Source: Pukyongiella litopenaei (GTDB taxonomy: Bacteria > Pseudomonadota > Alphaproteobacteria > Rhodobacterales > Rhodobacteraceae). From it: DNA of 64,000 nucleotides. Both the position numbers and the translations under genes were made by a program. The stretch spans positions 2,294,001-2,358,000 of the forward strand of contig NZ_CP027665.1 in assembly GCF_003008555.2 (NCBI RefSeq). Direction: 5' to 3'. A model generated the notes under the pieces. That model searched no databases, was not told where the DNA came from, and saw only the letters and a list, made by a program, of their open reading frames with translations. Of the stretch, positions 19,511-28,486 are shown piece by piece; within the stretch, counting starts at the first letter, position 1, and each line of letters opens with the position of its first letter.

Positions 19511-22233
19511 CACCCCCGCCGGTCGTCAGCCTGTCATCTGTCACGCACCGCTATGGCGAAGTTTCGGCGCTCTCCGACGTCTCGCTGGAGATTCCGGCGG
19601 GCTGCATGGCGGGTCTGATCGGCCCCGACGGAGTTGGGAAATCCACGCTGCTTGCATTGATCTCAGGCGTGCGAAAATTGCAATCCGGTTGCGCGACCGT
19701 GTTGGGCGGCGATATCGCCGCACGTGACCATCTCAAGACATGCAACCATCGCATCGCCTACATGCCGCAGGGTCTGGGCCGGAACCTTTATCCGACGCTC
19801 TCGGTCTATGAAAACCTCGATTTCTTCGGTCGGCTCTTTGGCCAGCCGGAGGCCGAACGCCGCGCGCGCATCTACAACCTCTTGACCGCCACCGGGCTTG
19901 ACCCGTTCCCGGACCGGCCCGCAGGCAAGCTGTCCGGCGGGATGAAGCAGAAACTCTCGCTTTGCTCGGCCCTGATCCATGATCCCGACCTTGTTATCCT
20001 TGACGAACCGACCACCGGCGTCGATCCGCTTTCGCGTCAGCAGTTCTGGGATCTGATCGACCAGATCCGCGACGAACGCCCGGCAATGAGCGTGATCGTC
20101 GCAACCGCTTACATGGAAGAGGCGGAGCGCTTTGACTGGCTTGCCGCCATGAATGCGGGCCAGGTGATCTCGACGGGATCACCGACCGAAATTCGAAATG
20201 CTGCCGGGCAACCGACACTCGAAAAGGCGTTCATCGCCATGTTGCCCGAGGCAGACCGGCAAGGCCACCGCTCCGTCGAGGTGCCGCCACGCCAACGGGT
20301 CAGCGGCCCGCCTGCCATCGAGGCGCAGGGTCTGACGTGCCGCTTCGGCGATTTCACTGCCGTCGATCAGGTCGAGTTCCAGATCGAACCCGGCGAGATT
20401 TTCGGATTTCTGGGTTCCAACGGCTGCGGCAAGACGACCACCATGAAGATGCTGACCGGGTTGCAGAAGGCCAGCGAAGGCAAGGCGCTTCTGTTTGGTG
20501 AGACGCTGAATCCGGATGACATGGCGACCCGGCAACGTGTTGGCTACATGTCGCAGGCTTTTTCCCTTTATGGGGAGTTGACTGTCCGCCGGAACCTGGA
20601 GCTTCACGCCCAACTCTATCAATTGCCGATCGAAACCCGCGCAGAGCGGGTCGCACAGATGCTGCATGATTTCGATCTGGCCGACGACGCGGATAAACGG
20701 CCAGACGGCCTGCCGCTGGGGATCCGTCAGCGCCTTCAGCTTGCCGTCGCGGTAATCCACGCGCCCGAGGTTCTGATCCTGGACGAACCGACCTCTGGCG
20801 TCGATCCGGTCGCGCGGGACGGGTTTTGGCAACACCTGATCAAGCTGTCGCGCGACGAGGGCGTGACAATCTTCGTCTCGACCCATTTCATGAACGAGGC
20901 GGAACGATGTGACCGTATTTCGCTGATGCATGCGGGAAAGGTCCTGGCGATCGGAACGCCTGCGGAACTCGCCCATAGCAAAGGCACCGATGACCTGGAA
21001 GAAGCATTTGTGGGATATCTGCGCGAAGCGGCAGGTGATGCCGGCGGCACCGTATCCGAGACACCTGCAACCAAGGTGCCCGAAAGGCAGCAAAAACCAG
21101 ATCGCCTCTTCGACGTTGCCCGGCTTTGGGCCTTCGCGCGCCGCGAGTCGATCGAGATTTTGCGTGATCCGATGCGTCTTGCCTTCGCATTCTTGGGCCC
21201 GGTCATCCTGATGCTCACCTTCGGCTATGGGATTTCATTCGACGTGCAGGATCTGCCCTATGTGGTTTTCGATCGTGATCAGAGCGTCGAAAGCCGGGAA
21301 CTCATGGAGAGCTTCTCTGGCTCACACTACTTCGCTGAAAGACCGGCAGCGGGCAGCGTGACCGAGCTTGATGCCCGAATGAAGAGCTCCGAATTTGTCG
21401 TCGCGGTCGAGGTGCCGCCGGGGTTCGGAAAATCGCTGCTGCGCGGTGATCAACCCGAAGTCCGCATTGCTGTGGACGGTGCCATGCCGTTCCGGGCGGA
21501 AACGACGCGAGGCTATCTGCAAGGGCTCGCAGTATCCTACATGTCCGATCAAATCGAACGGCTCTATGGCCATGCCTTCGACCCGTCCGCGGCCTCGGTT
21601 GAAACCCGGTTTCGCTACAATCAGGCGTTCAAGAGCGTATTTGCGATGATCCCTTCGGTCATCATGCTGATGCTGGTACTGATTCCCGCGATGATGGCGG
21701 CGATGGGGGTTGTACGGGAAAAGGAAACCGGTTCTATCGCCAACTTCCGCTCGACCCCGGTGACGCGAACCGAGTTCATTCTGGGCAAGCAGTTGCCGTA
21801 TGCTGTGATTGCCTTGCTCAGCTTTGCCTCGCTGATCATCGTCTCCTATGGCGTCTTCGGCGTATCGATCAAAGGCTCTGTCTCGGCGCTCTTTGTCGGC
21901 ACATTGCTTTACGTTCTGGCGACAACGGGCTTTGGCGTGCTGGTCTCGACATTTACCCGCACACAGGTTGCGGCAACCTTTGCCGCCGCGGTGATCTCGA
22001 TCATTCCGGCCGTCAACTTCTCCGGCCTGCTGGTGCCGGTGTCCTCGCTTTCGGGCGGTGGCCGATTGATCGGGCTGGCCTTCCCGTCGTCCTGGTATCA
22101 GCAGATCAGTGTCGGAACCTTCACCAAAGGTCTCGGACTGCCGGAGCTCTGGCTCAATCACGCTGCTCTGGCAGGCTTTGCGGTATTGTTCATCGCCGTT
22201 TCGGTCCTTGCCCTGAACAAGCAGGAGGCATGA
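19507..22233 (+). CDS. RbbA-like ABC transporter: two ATPases fused to ABC2 membrane domain
   Basis: A 908-residue fusion. ATPase 1: Walker A GPDGVGKST, signature LSGGMKQKLS, Walker B LVILDEPTTGVDP. ATPase 2 (from about residue 275): Walker A GSNGCGKTT, Walker B VLILDEPTSGVDP, but the signature is the degenerate PLGIRQRL, as in RbbA proteins. The C-terminal ABC2 permease part (about 540-908) has one helix, a large extracytoplasmic domain, then a bundle of five or so helices. Together with the HlyD partner and the separate permease it forms an efflux ABC system. In E. coli RbbA was also reported to act on ribosomes; no evidence for that here. Confidence 0.92.
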   Translation: MTPPPVVSLSSVTHRYGEVSALSDVSLEIPAGCMAGLIGPDGVGKSTLLALISGVRKLQSGCATVLGGDIAARDHLKTCNHRIAYMPQGLGRNLYPTLSVYENLDFFGRLFGQPEAERRARIYNLLTATGLDPFPDRPAGKLSGGMKQKLSLCSALIHDPDLVILDEPTTGVDPLSRQQFWDLIDQIRDERPAMSVIVATAYMEEAERFDWLAAMNAGQVISTGSPTEIRNAAGQPTLEKAFIAMLPEADRQGHRSVEVPPRQRVSGPPAIEAQGLTCRFGDFTAVDQVEFQIEPGEIFGFLGSNGCGKTTTMKMLTGLQKASEGKALLFGETLNPDDMATRQRVGYMSQAFSLYGELTVRRNLELHAQLYQLPIETRAERVAQMLHDFDLADDADKRPDGLPLGIRQRLQLAVAVIHAPEVLILDEPTSGVDPVARDGFWQHLIKLSRDEGVTIFVSTHFMNEAERCDRISLMHAGKVLAIGTPAELAHSKGTDDLEEAFVGYLREAAGDAGGTVSETPATKVPERQQKPDRLFDVARLWAFARRESIEILRDPMRLAFAFLGPVILMLTFGYGISFDVQDLPYVVFDRDQSVESRELMESFSGSHYFAERPAAGSVTELDARMKSSEFVVAVEVPPGFGKSLLRGDQPEVRIAVDGAMPFRAETTRGYLQGLAVSYMSDQIERLYGHAFDPSAASVETRFRYNQAFKSVFAMIPSVIMLMLVLIPAMMAAMGVVREKETGSIANFRSTPVTRTEFILGKQLPYAVIALLSFASLIIVSYGVFGVSIKGSVSALFVGTLLYVLATTGFGVLVSTFTRTQVAATFAAAVISIIPAVNFSGLLVPVSSLSGGGRLIGLAFPSSWYQQISVGTFTKGLGLPELWLNHAALAGFAVLFIAVSVLALNKQEA

Positions 22234-22234
22234 C

Positions 22235-23362
22235 ATGTGGCAATGGCTTACCAATGTCTTTCGGCTTGGCCTCAAGGAACTCAGCAGCCTGCGCGCCGAT
22301 CCGGTGCTGATCCTGCTGATCGTTTATGTGTTCAGCTTCGCCGTCTATTCGGTGGCGACCGGCGCCAAACTTGAGGTCTCGAAGGCCTCCGTCGCCTATG
22401 TGGATCAGGACCGTTCGGCACTGACGGGGCGGATTCTGGGCGCGATCCTGCCGCCCGAATTCAATCCGCCGAAGGAGATCGCGGCGGATGAGATCGAAAG
22501 CGTGATGGACAGCGGCAAGTTTGTGTTCGTCCTGTCCTTTCCACCCACTTTCGAGGCGGATGTGCTGAACGGCCACAAGCCTCAGGTCCAACTCAACGTG
22601 GATGCCACTGCAATGGCGCAGGCCGGCAACGGTTCGGTGTATCTTCAGCAGATCATCGTCTCCGAAGTCGCCAAGTTCGTTTCCGGCGACGACACCGCAA
22701 CGACCTTGCCGATCGATCTGGTTGTCAGGACCAAGTTCAACCCGAACCTGAATTCTGTCTGGTTCTCGTCGGTGATGCAGATCATCAACAACATCACCAT
22801 CTTGTCCGTGCTATTGACCGGCGCCGCGCTGATCCGCGAGCGCGAACACGGCACGATCGAGCATTTGCTGGTGATGCCGGTCACCCCGTCCGAGATCATG
22901 GTCGCCAAGATCTGGGCCAATGGTCTCGTGATCGTTGTCGCCGCCATCCTGTCACTCTGGATCGTCGTGCAAACCGTTCTTGCGGTCCCGATCGCTGGGT
23001 CCATCCCGCTCTTCGTATCCGGGGCGGTGATTTACCTCGCCTCGGTCACGGGGCTCGGCATCCTGCTGGCCACCTTCACCACGTCGATGCCGCAATTTGG
23101 TCTGTTGTCGCTCCCGGTTCTGGTGATCATGAATCTCCTGTCCGGCAGCACGACGCCGATGGAGAGCATGCCGGTCTGGCTTCAGAACGTCATGCTACTG
23201 GCGCCCTCGACGCATTTCGTCGCATTTTCGCAAGCCATTCTCTATCGCGGCGCCGGGCTGGATATCGTTTGGCCCGACATGGTGGTCATGTTCGTGCTCG
23301 GCGCGGTCTTTTTCTTCATTGCACTCAAGCGCTTCAGGGTGACCATGGCCACAGTTCACTGA
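22235..23362 (+). CDS. ABC-2 type permease, YhhJ-like
   Basis: Membrane protein of 375 residues: an N-terminal helix (about 20-40), a large periplasmic domain (about 45-170), then five to six helices with the ABC2 signature REREHGTIEHLLVMPVTPSEI. It starts one base after the RbbA-like gene stop and closes the operon. It pairs with the permease half of the preceding fusion protein to make the membrane channel of the exporter. Confidence 0.92.
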   Translation: MWQWLTNVFRLGLKELSSLRADPVLILLIVYVFSFAVYSVATGAKLEVSKASVAYVDQDRSALTGRILGAILPPEFNPPKEIAADEIESVMDSGKFVFVLSFPPTFEADVLNGHKPQVQLNVDATAMAQAGNGSVYLQQIIVSEVAKFVSGDDTATTLPIDLVVRTKFNPNLNSVWFSSVMQIINNITILSVLLTGAALIREREHGTIEHLLVMPVTPSEIMVAKIWANGLVIVVAAILSLWIVVQTVLAVPIAGSIPLFVSGAVIYLASVTGLGILLATFTTSMPQFGLLSLPVLVIMNLLSGSTTPMESMPVWLQNVMLLAPSTHFVAFSQAILYRGAGLDIVWPDMVVMFVLGAVFFFIALKRFRVTMATVH

Positions 23363-23466
23363 ACCCACCTGACTGATCCGGAGAACAAATAGCCAGCAAG
23401 GCACCCAAGCGGATTTGCCGCGAACCGGTACGCATTGCTACGGACAAGACAACTAGGGCGTCCGAG

Positions 23467-23655
23467 GGTCTTGTCAAAGGAACTTGGCTTGAGGCCGGGC
23501 AGGGGGCTAGGTAGCGTCACTGGATGAAGAAACGTGACCCGTTCAAATACTTCAAGACGAGCGAGGAGATCATCCGGCTGGCGGTGATGCTGTACGTTCG
23601 TTTCCCGCTCTCGCTGAGAAATGTCGAGGATCTGCCCCGTTCAATCTGGGCCGTA
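23467..23655 (+). mobile_element. IS6-family end with truncated transposase
   Basis: The IS6-type terminus GGTCTTGTCAAAGG starts at 23467; 57 bp later ATG 23524 opens a transposase that begins MKKRDPFKYFKTSEEIIRLA and continues through VRFPLSLRNVEDL, a standard IS6-family N-terminus. Homology is lost after about 40 residues, with no DDE domain. The first 72 bp are repeated at 33697-33768 in the same orientation (69 of 72 identical). Confidence 0.8.
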
Positions 23656-23732
23656 CGCCAAACGGGCCGAGCATCGAAGACATTCGCGCCTGCGCCAGGT
23701 AACGCTAGAGCAGGACAACAATTCTCCCGAGT

Positions 23733-23762
23733 CACCCCGCCAAAGCAACCTCTGGCGGGGTG
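23733..23762. terminator. GC-rich hairpin, terminator-like
   Basis: CACCCCGCC and GGCGGGGTG form a 9-bp perfect stem with a 12-base loop, followed by AATTTTCT on the plus strand. It may end transcription of the efflux operon or come from the mobile remnant. Confidence 0.45.
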
Positions 23763-23861
23763 AATTTTCTCCGTCGGGTGTGGGCGCCGCCGTCGGAACA
23801 GGAGCTGTCGGCGCCTGCCCGAGCACAAGTTCGGGGCGATCCAAGCATGAGCCGCCGGCTT

Positions 23862-23876
23862 GGTGACCTAGTCACC
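23862..23876. promoter_or_regulatory. Palindrome GGTGAC-CTA-GTCACC, candidate operator
   Basis: A perfect 6-3-6 inverted repeat about 100 bp before the SQR-type gene. The same core with an identical flank (TTGGTGACCWAGTCACCG) occurs at 28202-28216 before the first DUF2892 gene, so a shared regulator is likely. Confidence 0.65.
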
Positions 23877-23978
23877 GTTCCAAAACCCTAACCGGCTTAG
23901 ACTGTTTCGTGTCGGGACGGCAGCAGACGCTCGAATCACACGCGTTTGCTACCCGCTAATGTGCGAGGAGGGGGAACC

Positions 23979-25280
23979 ATGAAACGTAGAGAACTGCTGT
24001 CGCTTGCAGCGATTGGAGCTGTCGCGTCGGCCGTCCCGCTGAGCCGGACCGAGGCAGCCCCGGAACCGATAAGGACTTCGGCCAGTATAGTAATCGTTGG
24101 AGCCGGCGCCGCAGGAACTGCGCTGGCCAATCGGCTAGTGCGGCGGTTGGATGGTGCGCGGATCACAATCATCGACCCGCGCACCACGCATCTTTACCAG
24201 CCTGGCCTGACGCTGGTTGCAACCGGGCTGAAGTCGGCAAACTATGTGACCTCTGACGAGGCGCACTGGCTCCCGCGGGGCGTGGATTGGGTCAAACAAC
24301 GCGTAGCGGCAGTGGATGCTGAGGCGAAGACGGTCTCGACCGAGGATGGAACTGAGATCAGCTATGACTGGCTGGTGCTCGCCCCGGGGCTCGTGCTCGA
24401 CTACGGCGCCATTGAAGGGTTCAGCGAGGACCTGATCGGCACCAACGGTATCGGAGCTCTATATGGTGGCCCCGAGGCTGCCGCTCGGACCTGGACGGCG
24501 GCGCAGAAGCTCACTGAGCAAGGCGGGCGCGGCCTCTTTACCCGACCCGCGACCGAGATGAAATGCGCGGGCGCTCCGCTCAAGCACACTTTCCTTGTGG
24601 ACGATATAGCACGCCGTGCCGGCAATGCGGGCAAGGTTGAAATGATCTATGCGGCGCAGAACGATACACTTTTCGGCGTGCCGATCGTCAGCGAGAAGGT
24701 GCGGATGCTGTTTGAAGATCGCGGTATCGAGCCCGTTCACAGCCATGTCCTGCGCTCCATCGACCCCAGCGCAAAGCGCGCCACCTTCACGACGCCGGAC
24801 GGAAACCAGGATATCGACTACGACTATATCCACGTTATTCCGCCTCAGCGGGCGCCCGGGTTTGTCCGTGCCTCCGGGCTCGCGTGGCCGGACCGATGGA
24901 CGGATCAGGGTTGGCTCGAGGTAGATATGGCGACGCTGCGCCATTTGCGCTATCCCGAGGTCTTCGCTCTCGGCGATGTGGCCGGCGTACCAAAGGGCAA
25001 GACCGCGGCTTCGGTCAAATGGCAGGTTCCGGTGGTCGAGGATCACCTCGTCGCCGCGATCGACGGCCGCGAGGGGATCGAGTCCTATGACGGCTACACG
25101 TCTTGTCCGCTGATCACCCGCGTCGGCCGCGCGATGCTGGTTGAATTCGACTACCGCAACAACCTCGTTCCCAGCTTTCCGGGCATTATTGCCCCGCTCG
25201 AGGAACTGTGGATCAGCTGGATGATGAAGGAAGTGGCGTTGAAGGCCACATACAACGCCATGCTGCGCGGCGAAGCCTGA
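23979..25280 (+). CDS. Sulfide:quinone oxidoreductase-family flavoprotein
   Basis: FAD-dependent disulfide oxidoreductase-like protein of 433 residues. The dinucleotide-binding motif IVIVGAGAAGTALAN follows a Tat-like leader (MKRRELLSLAAIG), so it may be exported. Further features: YQPGLTLVATG, a Cys in EMKCAGAPLKHTF, the second FAD motif FALGDVAGVPKGKTAASV, and the C-terminal SQR signature YTSCPLITRVGRAMLVEFDY. GGAGGGGG precedes ATG 23979. The neighbouring DUF2892, YeeE-type and Crp/Fnr genes also point to sulfide or persulfide metabolism. It could also be a flavocytochrome c-like subunit, but no cytochrome gene is nearby. Confidence 0.88.
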   Translation: MKRRELLSLAAIGAVASAVPLSRTEAAPEPIRTSASIVIVGAGAAGTALANRLVRRLDGARITIIDPRTTHLYQPGLTLVATGLKSANYVTSDEAHWLPRGVDWVKQRVAAVDAEAKTVSTEDGTEISYDWLVLAPGLVLDYGAIEGFSEDLIGTNGIGALYGGPEAAARTWTAAQKLTEQGGRGLFTRPATEMKCAGAPLKHTFLVDDIARRAGNAGKVEMIYAAQNDTLFGVPIVSEKVRMLFEDRGIEPVHSHVLRSIDPSAKRATFTTPDGNQDIDYDYIHVIPPQRAPGFVRASGLAWPDRWTDQGWLEVDMATLRHLRYPEVFALGDVAGVPKGKTAASVKWQVPVVEDHLVAAIDGREGIESYDGYTSCPLITRVGRAMLVEFDYRNNLVPSFPGIIAPLEELWISWMMKEVALKATYNAMLRGEA

Positions 25281-25292
25281 GGAGGACATGTG

Positions 25293-25658
25293 ATGAAAGA
25301 CCTGACATTCCCGACCTTGATCGCCGTGTTCGAGGAAATCTTTGGTCGTGGGCTGTTCTGGACCATGGTGGTCGCTGCGGTGTTAATCACGCTGGCCTAT
25401 TTCTATGTGCTGATCCGCGACCGTTCGGTGAGTTGGAGGAAGTTTCTTCTGGCCCAATTGTCGATGCCGGTTGGGGCGATTGCGGCCGTTTGGTTCGTGA
25501 TGAAGATGACCCATTCACGACTGTCGGATATCGGCGGGCCGATCGACGTGATCGTATTGCTCGGTGTGGCGGTCGCAGGCGCGGTTGGTATGGCGATCTT
25601 CGTCTATACCATCGAGGCGCTGCTTGGCAGCGATCGGACCAGCATCGATAACCGATAA
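25293..25658 (+). CDS. Small integral membrane protein, DUF5368-like
   Basis: A 121-residue hydrophobic protein with about three to four membrane segments (roughly 20-40, 48-70, 85-108). GGAGG (25281-25285) sets ATG 25293, 12 bp after the SQR-type gene stop, so the two are co-transcribed. It resembles the DUF5368 family found beside such flavoproteins in Rhodobacteraceae, recognised from memory rather than a search. Possible role as membrane partner or quinone-side anchor is inference only. Confidence 0.75.
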   Translation: MKDLTFPTLIAVFEEIFGRGLFWTMVVAAVLITLAYFYVLIRDRSVSWRKFLLAQLSMPVGAIAAVWFVMKMTHSRLSDIGGPIDVIVLLGVAVAGAVGMAIFVYTIEALLGSDRTSIDNR

Positions 25659-25711
25659 GACAGGCGTGGGCCCGAAACTCATCGCGGCTCTGAAGAACAA
25701 GGAGATTGAGC

Positions 25712-26199
25712 ATGTCCAACACGAAGATCATCGAATACCTGCAGCGCGCGCTCAAAATGGAACTCACCGCCGCGCACCAGTATCAACTGCACGCCCACAC
25801 TCTCGACGATTGGGGGATGACCAAACTTGCCGATCTGATGCGCAAGGAAATGGCCGAGGAAATGGAACACTCCGACCGGTTCATCGAGCGACTGTATTTC
25901 CTGAAGGTGAAGCCCGAGATGGGCTTTGACAAGGTCCCCACCGCAGCAGAAACGCTACCGGCGGTGTGTGTCAAAGCGATCTCGAAGATGAGAAGGAGGC
26001 AATCTCCTTCTACACGCAGGCGGCGAAGCATGCTGCAGAGGTCGGAGATATCGGCTCGCGCACCCTTTTCGAAAAGATAGTGCTCGACGAGGAAGGTCAC
26101 AAGGCATGGCTGGAGCTGCAACTCGATCTGATCGAGCGTCTTGGCGAAAAGACATACAGCGCCAGGCTGATTACCTTCGGCGATGAAGAGCAGGACTAG
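25712..26199 (+). pseudogene. Bacterioferritin split by a frameshift
   Basis: The first part (ATG 25712) reads as bacterioferritin up to about 25960, with ferroxidase Glu in LKMELTAAHQY and the EEMEHSDRFIER segment carrying Glu, heme Met and His. The second part continues in another frame from about 25966 (CQSDLEDEKEAISFY) to DEEGHKAWLELQ and the stop at 26199. The break lies in GGTGTGTGTC; removal of one GT would restore a single frame. Both halves are otherwise well conserved, so the lesion is recent, programmed, or a sequencing error. Iron storage/detoxification role if restored. GGAG precedes the start. Confidence 0.85.
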
Positions 26200-26211
26200 G
26201 GCGGCTGTGAC

Positions 26212-27180
26212 ATGGCAAACGTGACCGATACATCGCAGGTGCCGGATCGGATCGAGCACTTTCCAGTAAGTTTCTTCGGTATGCCGATGGGGCTTTTTGG
26301 CCTGACACTGGCGCTGCGCGCCGGGGGCTGGCCCGTGGCGTCTGCCGCCGCCGGTTGGGTGGCACTTGCCGTCTTCATTGGCCTGGGGGGGCTCTATACA
26401 GCGAAGGCCCTGCGTCATCCTGCGGCCCTAGCAGCCGAGTGGAATCACCCGGTTCGCCTTGCCTTCTTTCCCGCGATCTCGATTTCCGTACTGCTTCTGG
26501 CGACCGTACTGCGTGAGGCCGTCCCTGGACCAGCCGAAATCATATGGGTGATCGGCGCTGCTGCGCAGGGGGTGCTGTCGCTTGCCGTAGTCGCCTCCTG
26601 GATTTCGCACCGCGCGTTCGGATCAGGACAGCTTTCACCGGCCTGGTTCATTCCCGCGGTCGGTAACGTGATCGTCCCGCTGGCCGGAGTACCACTGGGG
26701 TACGGTGAGATCAGCTGGTATTTCTTCTCGGTCGGGCTGATATTCTGGCTCATCCTGTTGACGCTGGTCTTCAACCGGCTGATTTTTCACGACCCCCTGC
26801 CGGGTAAGTTGCGGCCGACGCTCGTGATCTTGATAGCGCCCCCGGCGGTTGCCTTTCTGGCATGGCTTCAGTCGAACGGCGGCCAGATCGATGCCGCCGC
26901 CCGCATCATGCTGAACGCGGCTTTCTTCTTTACGCTGCTCGTTGCGATCCAGTTGCCGGCCCTCTTGCGACTTCCCTTCGCTTTGTCCTTTTGGGCCCTG
27001 TCCTTCCCACTTGCCGCCGTGACGACCGCAAGCTTCCGTTTCGCAGAGGAGGCAAATTCCGCGGTACATAACGCCATCGGTCAGGTGCTGCTCTTGATCC
27101 TTGTCGTGACCATCGTGAGCCTGCTGTTTCGCACGGCCCGCGCCGCAAAGGCGCGTGAAATCTGTCAGCCCGAGGGCTGA
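26212..27180 (+). CDS. TDT/SLAC1-family transporter (TehA-like)
   Basis: Integral membrane protein of 322 residues with about ten predicted helices. N-terminal HFPVSFFGMPMGLFGLTLALR and LSPAWFIPAVGNVIVPLAG are typical of the tellurite-resistance/dicarboxylate (TDT) family, whose members include sulfite exporters and anion channels. It begins 12 bp after the bacterioferritin stop, in the same unit as the SQR-type gene. In this sulfur context sulfite export is a reasonable guess, not shown by sequence. Confidence 0.88.
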   Translation: MANVTDTSQVPDRIEHFPVSFFGMPMGLFGLTLALRAGGWPVASAAAGWVALAVFIGLGGLYTAKALRHPAALAAEWNHPVRLAFFPAISISVLLLATVLREAVPGPAEIIWVIGAAAQGVLSLAVVASWISHRAFGSGQLSPAWFIPAVGNVIVPLAGVPLGYGEISWYFFSVGLIFWLILLTLVFNRLIFHDPLPGKLRPTLVILIAPPAVAFLAWLQSNGGQIDAAARIMLNAAFFFTLLVAIQLPALLRLPFALSFWALSFPLAAVTTASFRFAEEANSAVHNAIGQVLLLILVVTIVSLLFRTARAAKAREICQPEG

Positions 27181-27500
27181 TCCGCGCTTTTGGCAGAAAA
27201 CCTGCGTCATCCGAAAGGCACCCACACTTACCTGCTAAACGGGACGACCTCGCTCTTCGCTGCGCGGGATGTTGCCACTGACGTGGTCGTTGGAAATGCT
27301 GCAAGCGCCACCATGAGACGGAGTTTCTGGACTTCCCAAAGGAGTTGGACCGTAACCTGTCGGAAGGTCCGGACGTGTATCTGGTGATGGACAACTGCGC
27401 GACGCCAAGACCCCGAAGGTGAAGGTATCTCGCGTATCGTGCCATGCGGTGGCAAGCGTTTCAGCACAAAGCGATTGCGCCAGTGGGCCGTTGCCGGCAT
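27181..27500 (+). mobile_element. IS630-family transposase remnant
   Basis: Broken frames read GTHTYLLNGTTSLFAA, then after frameshifts CKRRHHETEFLDFPKELDRN and VYLVMDNCAT, which matches the catalytic core of IS630-type transposases. Both ends and several bases are missing. It separates the TDT gene from the Crp/Fnr pseudogene. Confidence 0.7.
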
Positions 27501-27511
27501 GGACACCATGA

Positions 27512-28186
27512 ATGAAATCTGATGCCGACTGGGTCGACCGGTTTGTCGGTTTGAGAAAACTGCCGGCCGAGATCCGGAAAGATCTGGTCGCGGGAAGCCA
27601 GGCAGTAGCGCTGAGTACGGGGACTCCGGTATTTGCACCGAGGCAGACCGCAGACAATCTGTTGCTGCTGCTGGACGGCACGGTGCGCGTACAGTAAAAA
27701 TCCGAGACCGGACGGGAGGTCTTCCTCTACCGCGTCCATGCCGTTGAAAGCTGCGTGCTCACGGCGGTCTGCATGCTCGCGTTCGAGGAATATTCCGCAG
27801 ACGGCATCGCCGAGACTGATGTGACTGCCGTCGCGATCCCTCGGACGACATTCGACGATCTGGTGGCGCGCTCGCCAGTGTTTCGCCAGTTTGTCTTCAC
27901 CGCCTATTCGCGGCGGATCACCGATCTGTTCGCCCTCATTGATGATATCGTTTTTCAGAAGATGGACGTGCGGTTGGCTTCACGCCTTCCGGAGCTAGCC
28001 GACGGTGAACAGGTGGTTCGCGCCACACACGCCGCCCTTGGGACGGAGTTGGGGACCGCGCGCGAGGTTGTCTCCCGGATCTTGGCCGAGTTCCAGCGCC
28101 GTGGCTGGGTCGAGCAGTCGCGCGGGGAAGTGCGACTTATCGGACGATCGGGTCTCGAGCAACTGATGCGATCAGCCGGGGCCTGA
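27512..28186 (+). pseudogene. Crp/Fnr-family regulator with an in-frame stop
   Basis: A single frame from ATG 27512 to 28186 encodes a Crp/Fnr protein of about 224 residues interrupted only by TAA at 27695-27697 (codon 62). The N-terminal cyclic-nucleotide-fold part (LLLLLDGTVRVQ) lies before the stop; the rest of the sensor and the C-terminal HTH (GTAREVVSRILAEFQRRGWVEQ) lie after it. Codon 62 follows Gln and would ordinarily be another polar residue. No Fnr-type four-cysteine cluster is seen. The gene lies immediately before a palindrome also found upstream of the SQR-type gene. Confidence 0.85.
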
Positions 28187-28201
28187 GACAACGATTGCGT
28201 T

Positions 28202-28216
28202 GGTGACCAAGTCACC
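28202..28216. promoter_or_regulatory. Palindrome GGTGAC-CAA-GTCACC, candidate operator
   Basis: Second copy of the 6-3-6 palindrome, 16 bp after the Crp/Fnr pseudogene and 58 bp before the DUF2892 start. Confidence 0.65.
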
Positions 28217-28273
28217 GAAACCTTGATGACGGTTGTGCGATGATTCCCATGCGAATCGGCAAGGGAACAGAAA

Positions 28274-28486
28274 ATGACCGTAAACATGGGAAGGATCGAC
28301 AAGGGCCTGCGTCTGGTTTTGGCTATGGTTCTCGTCTATGCAGCCTTCGCCACTGAGACCCTCAGCGTGGGCATCCTTATCTTGTTGGTTCTCGCTGTCG
28401 CCGCCGAATTCACGGTTACAGCGTTGGTCGGCACCTGCCCACGCTACAACAATACTGGAATTCGTGCCCTTCGGGTGGCGTGGTGA
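28274..28486 (+). CDS. DUF2892 (YgaP-type) membrane protein
   Basis: A 70-residue protein with the DUF2892 pattern: NMGRIDKGLRLVLAMVLV, a second hydrophobic segment, and a Cys in ALVGTCPRYN. Two membrane helices are expected. DUF2892 domains are found alone or fused to rhodaneses and accompany thiosulfate/sulfide genes. The C-terminus (RALRVAW) departs from the family ending, and its stop overlaps the start of the truncated YeeE frame. Confidence 0.85.
   Translation: MTVNMGRIDKGLRLVLAMVLVYAAFATETLSVGILILLVLAVAAEFTVTALVGTCPRYNNTGIRALRVAW

Larger units (their letters stand above)
23363..23978. other. Intergenic region with mobile remnant and operator
   Basis: Besides the IS6 fragment, hairpin and palindrome listed separately, no complete gene is supported in these 616 bp. 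The last 100 bp form the leader of the SQR-type gene. Confidence 0.6.
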
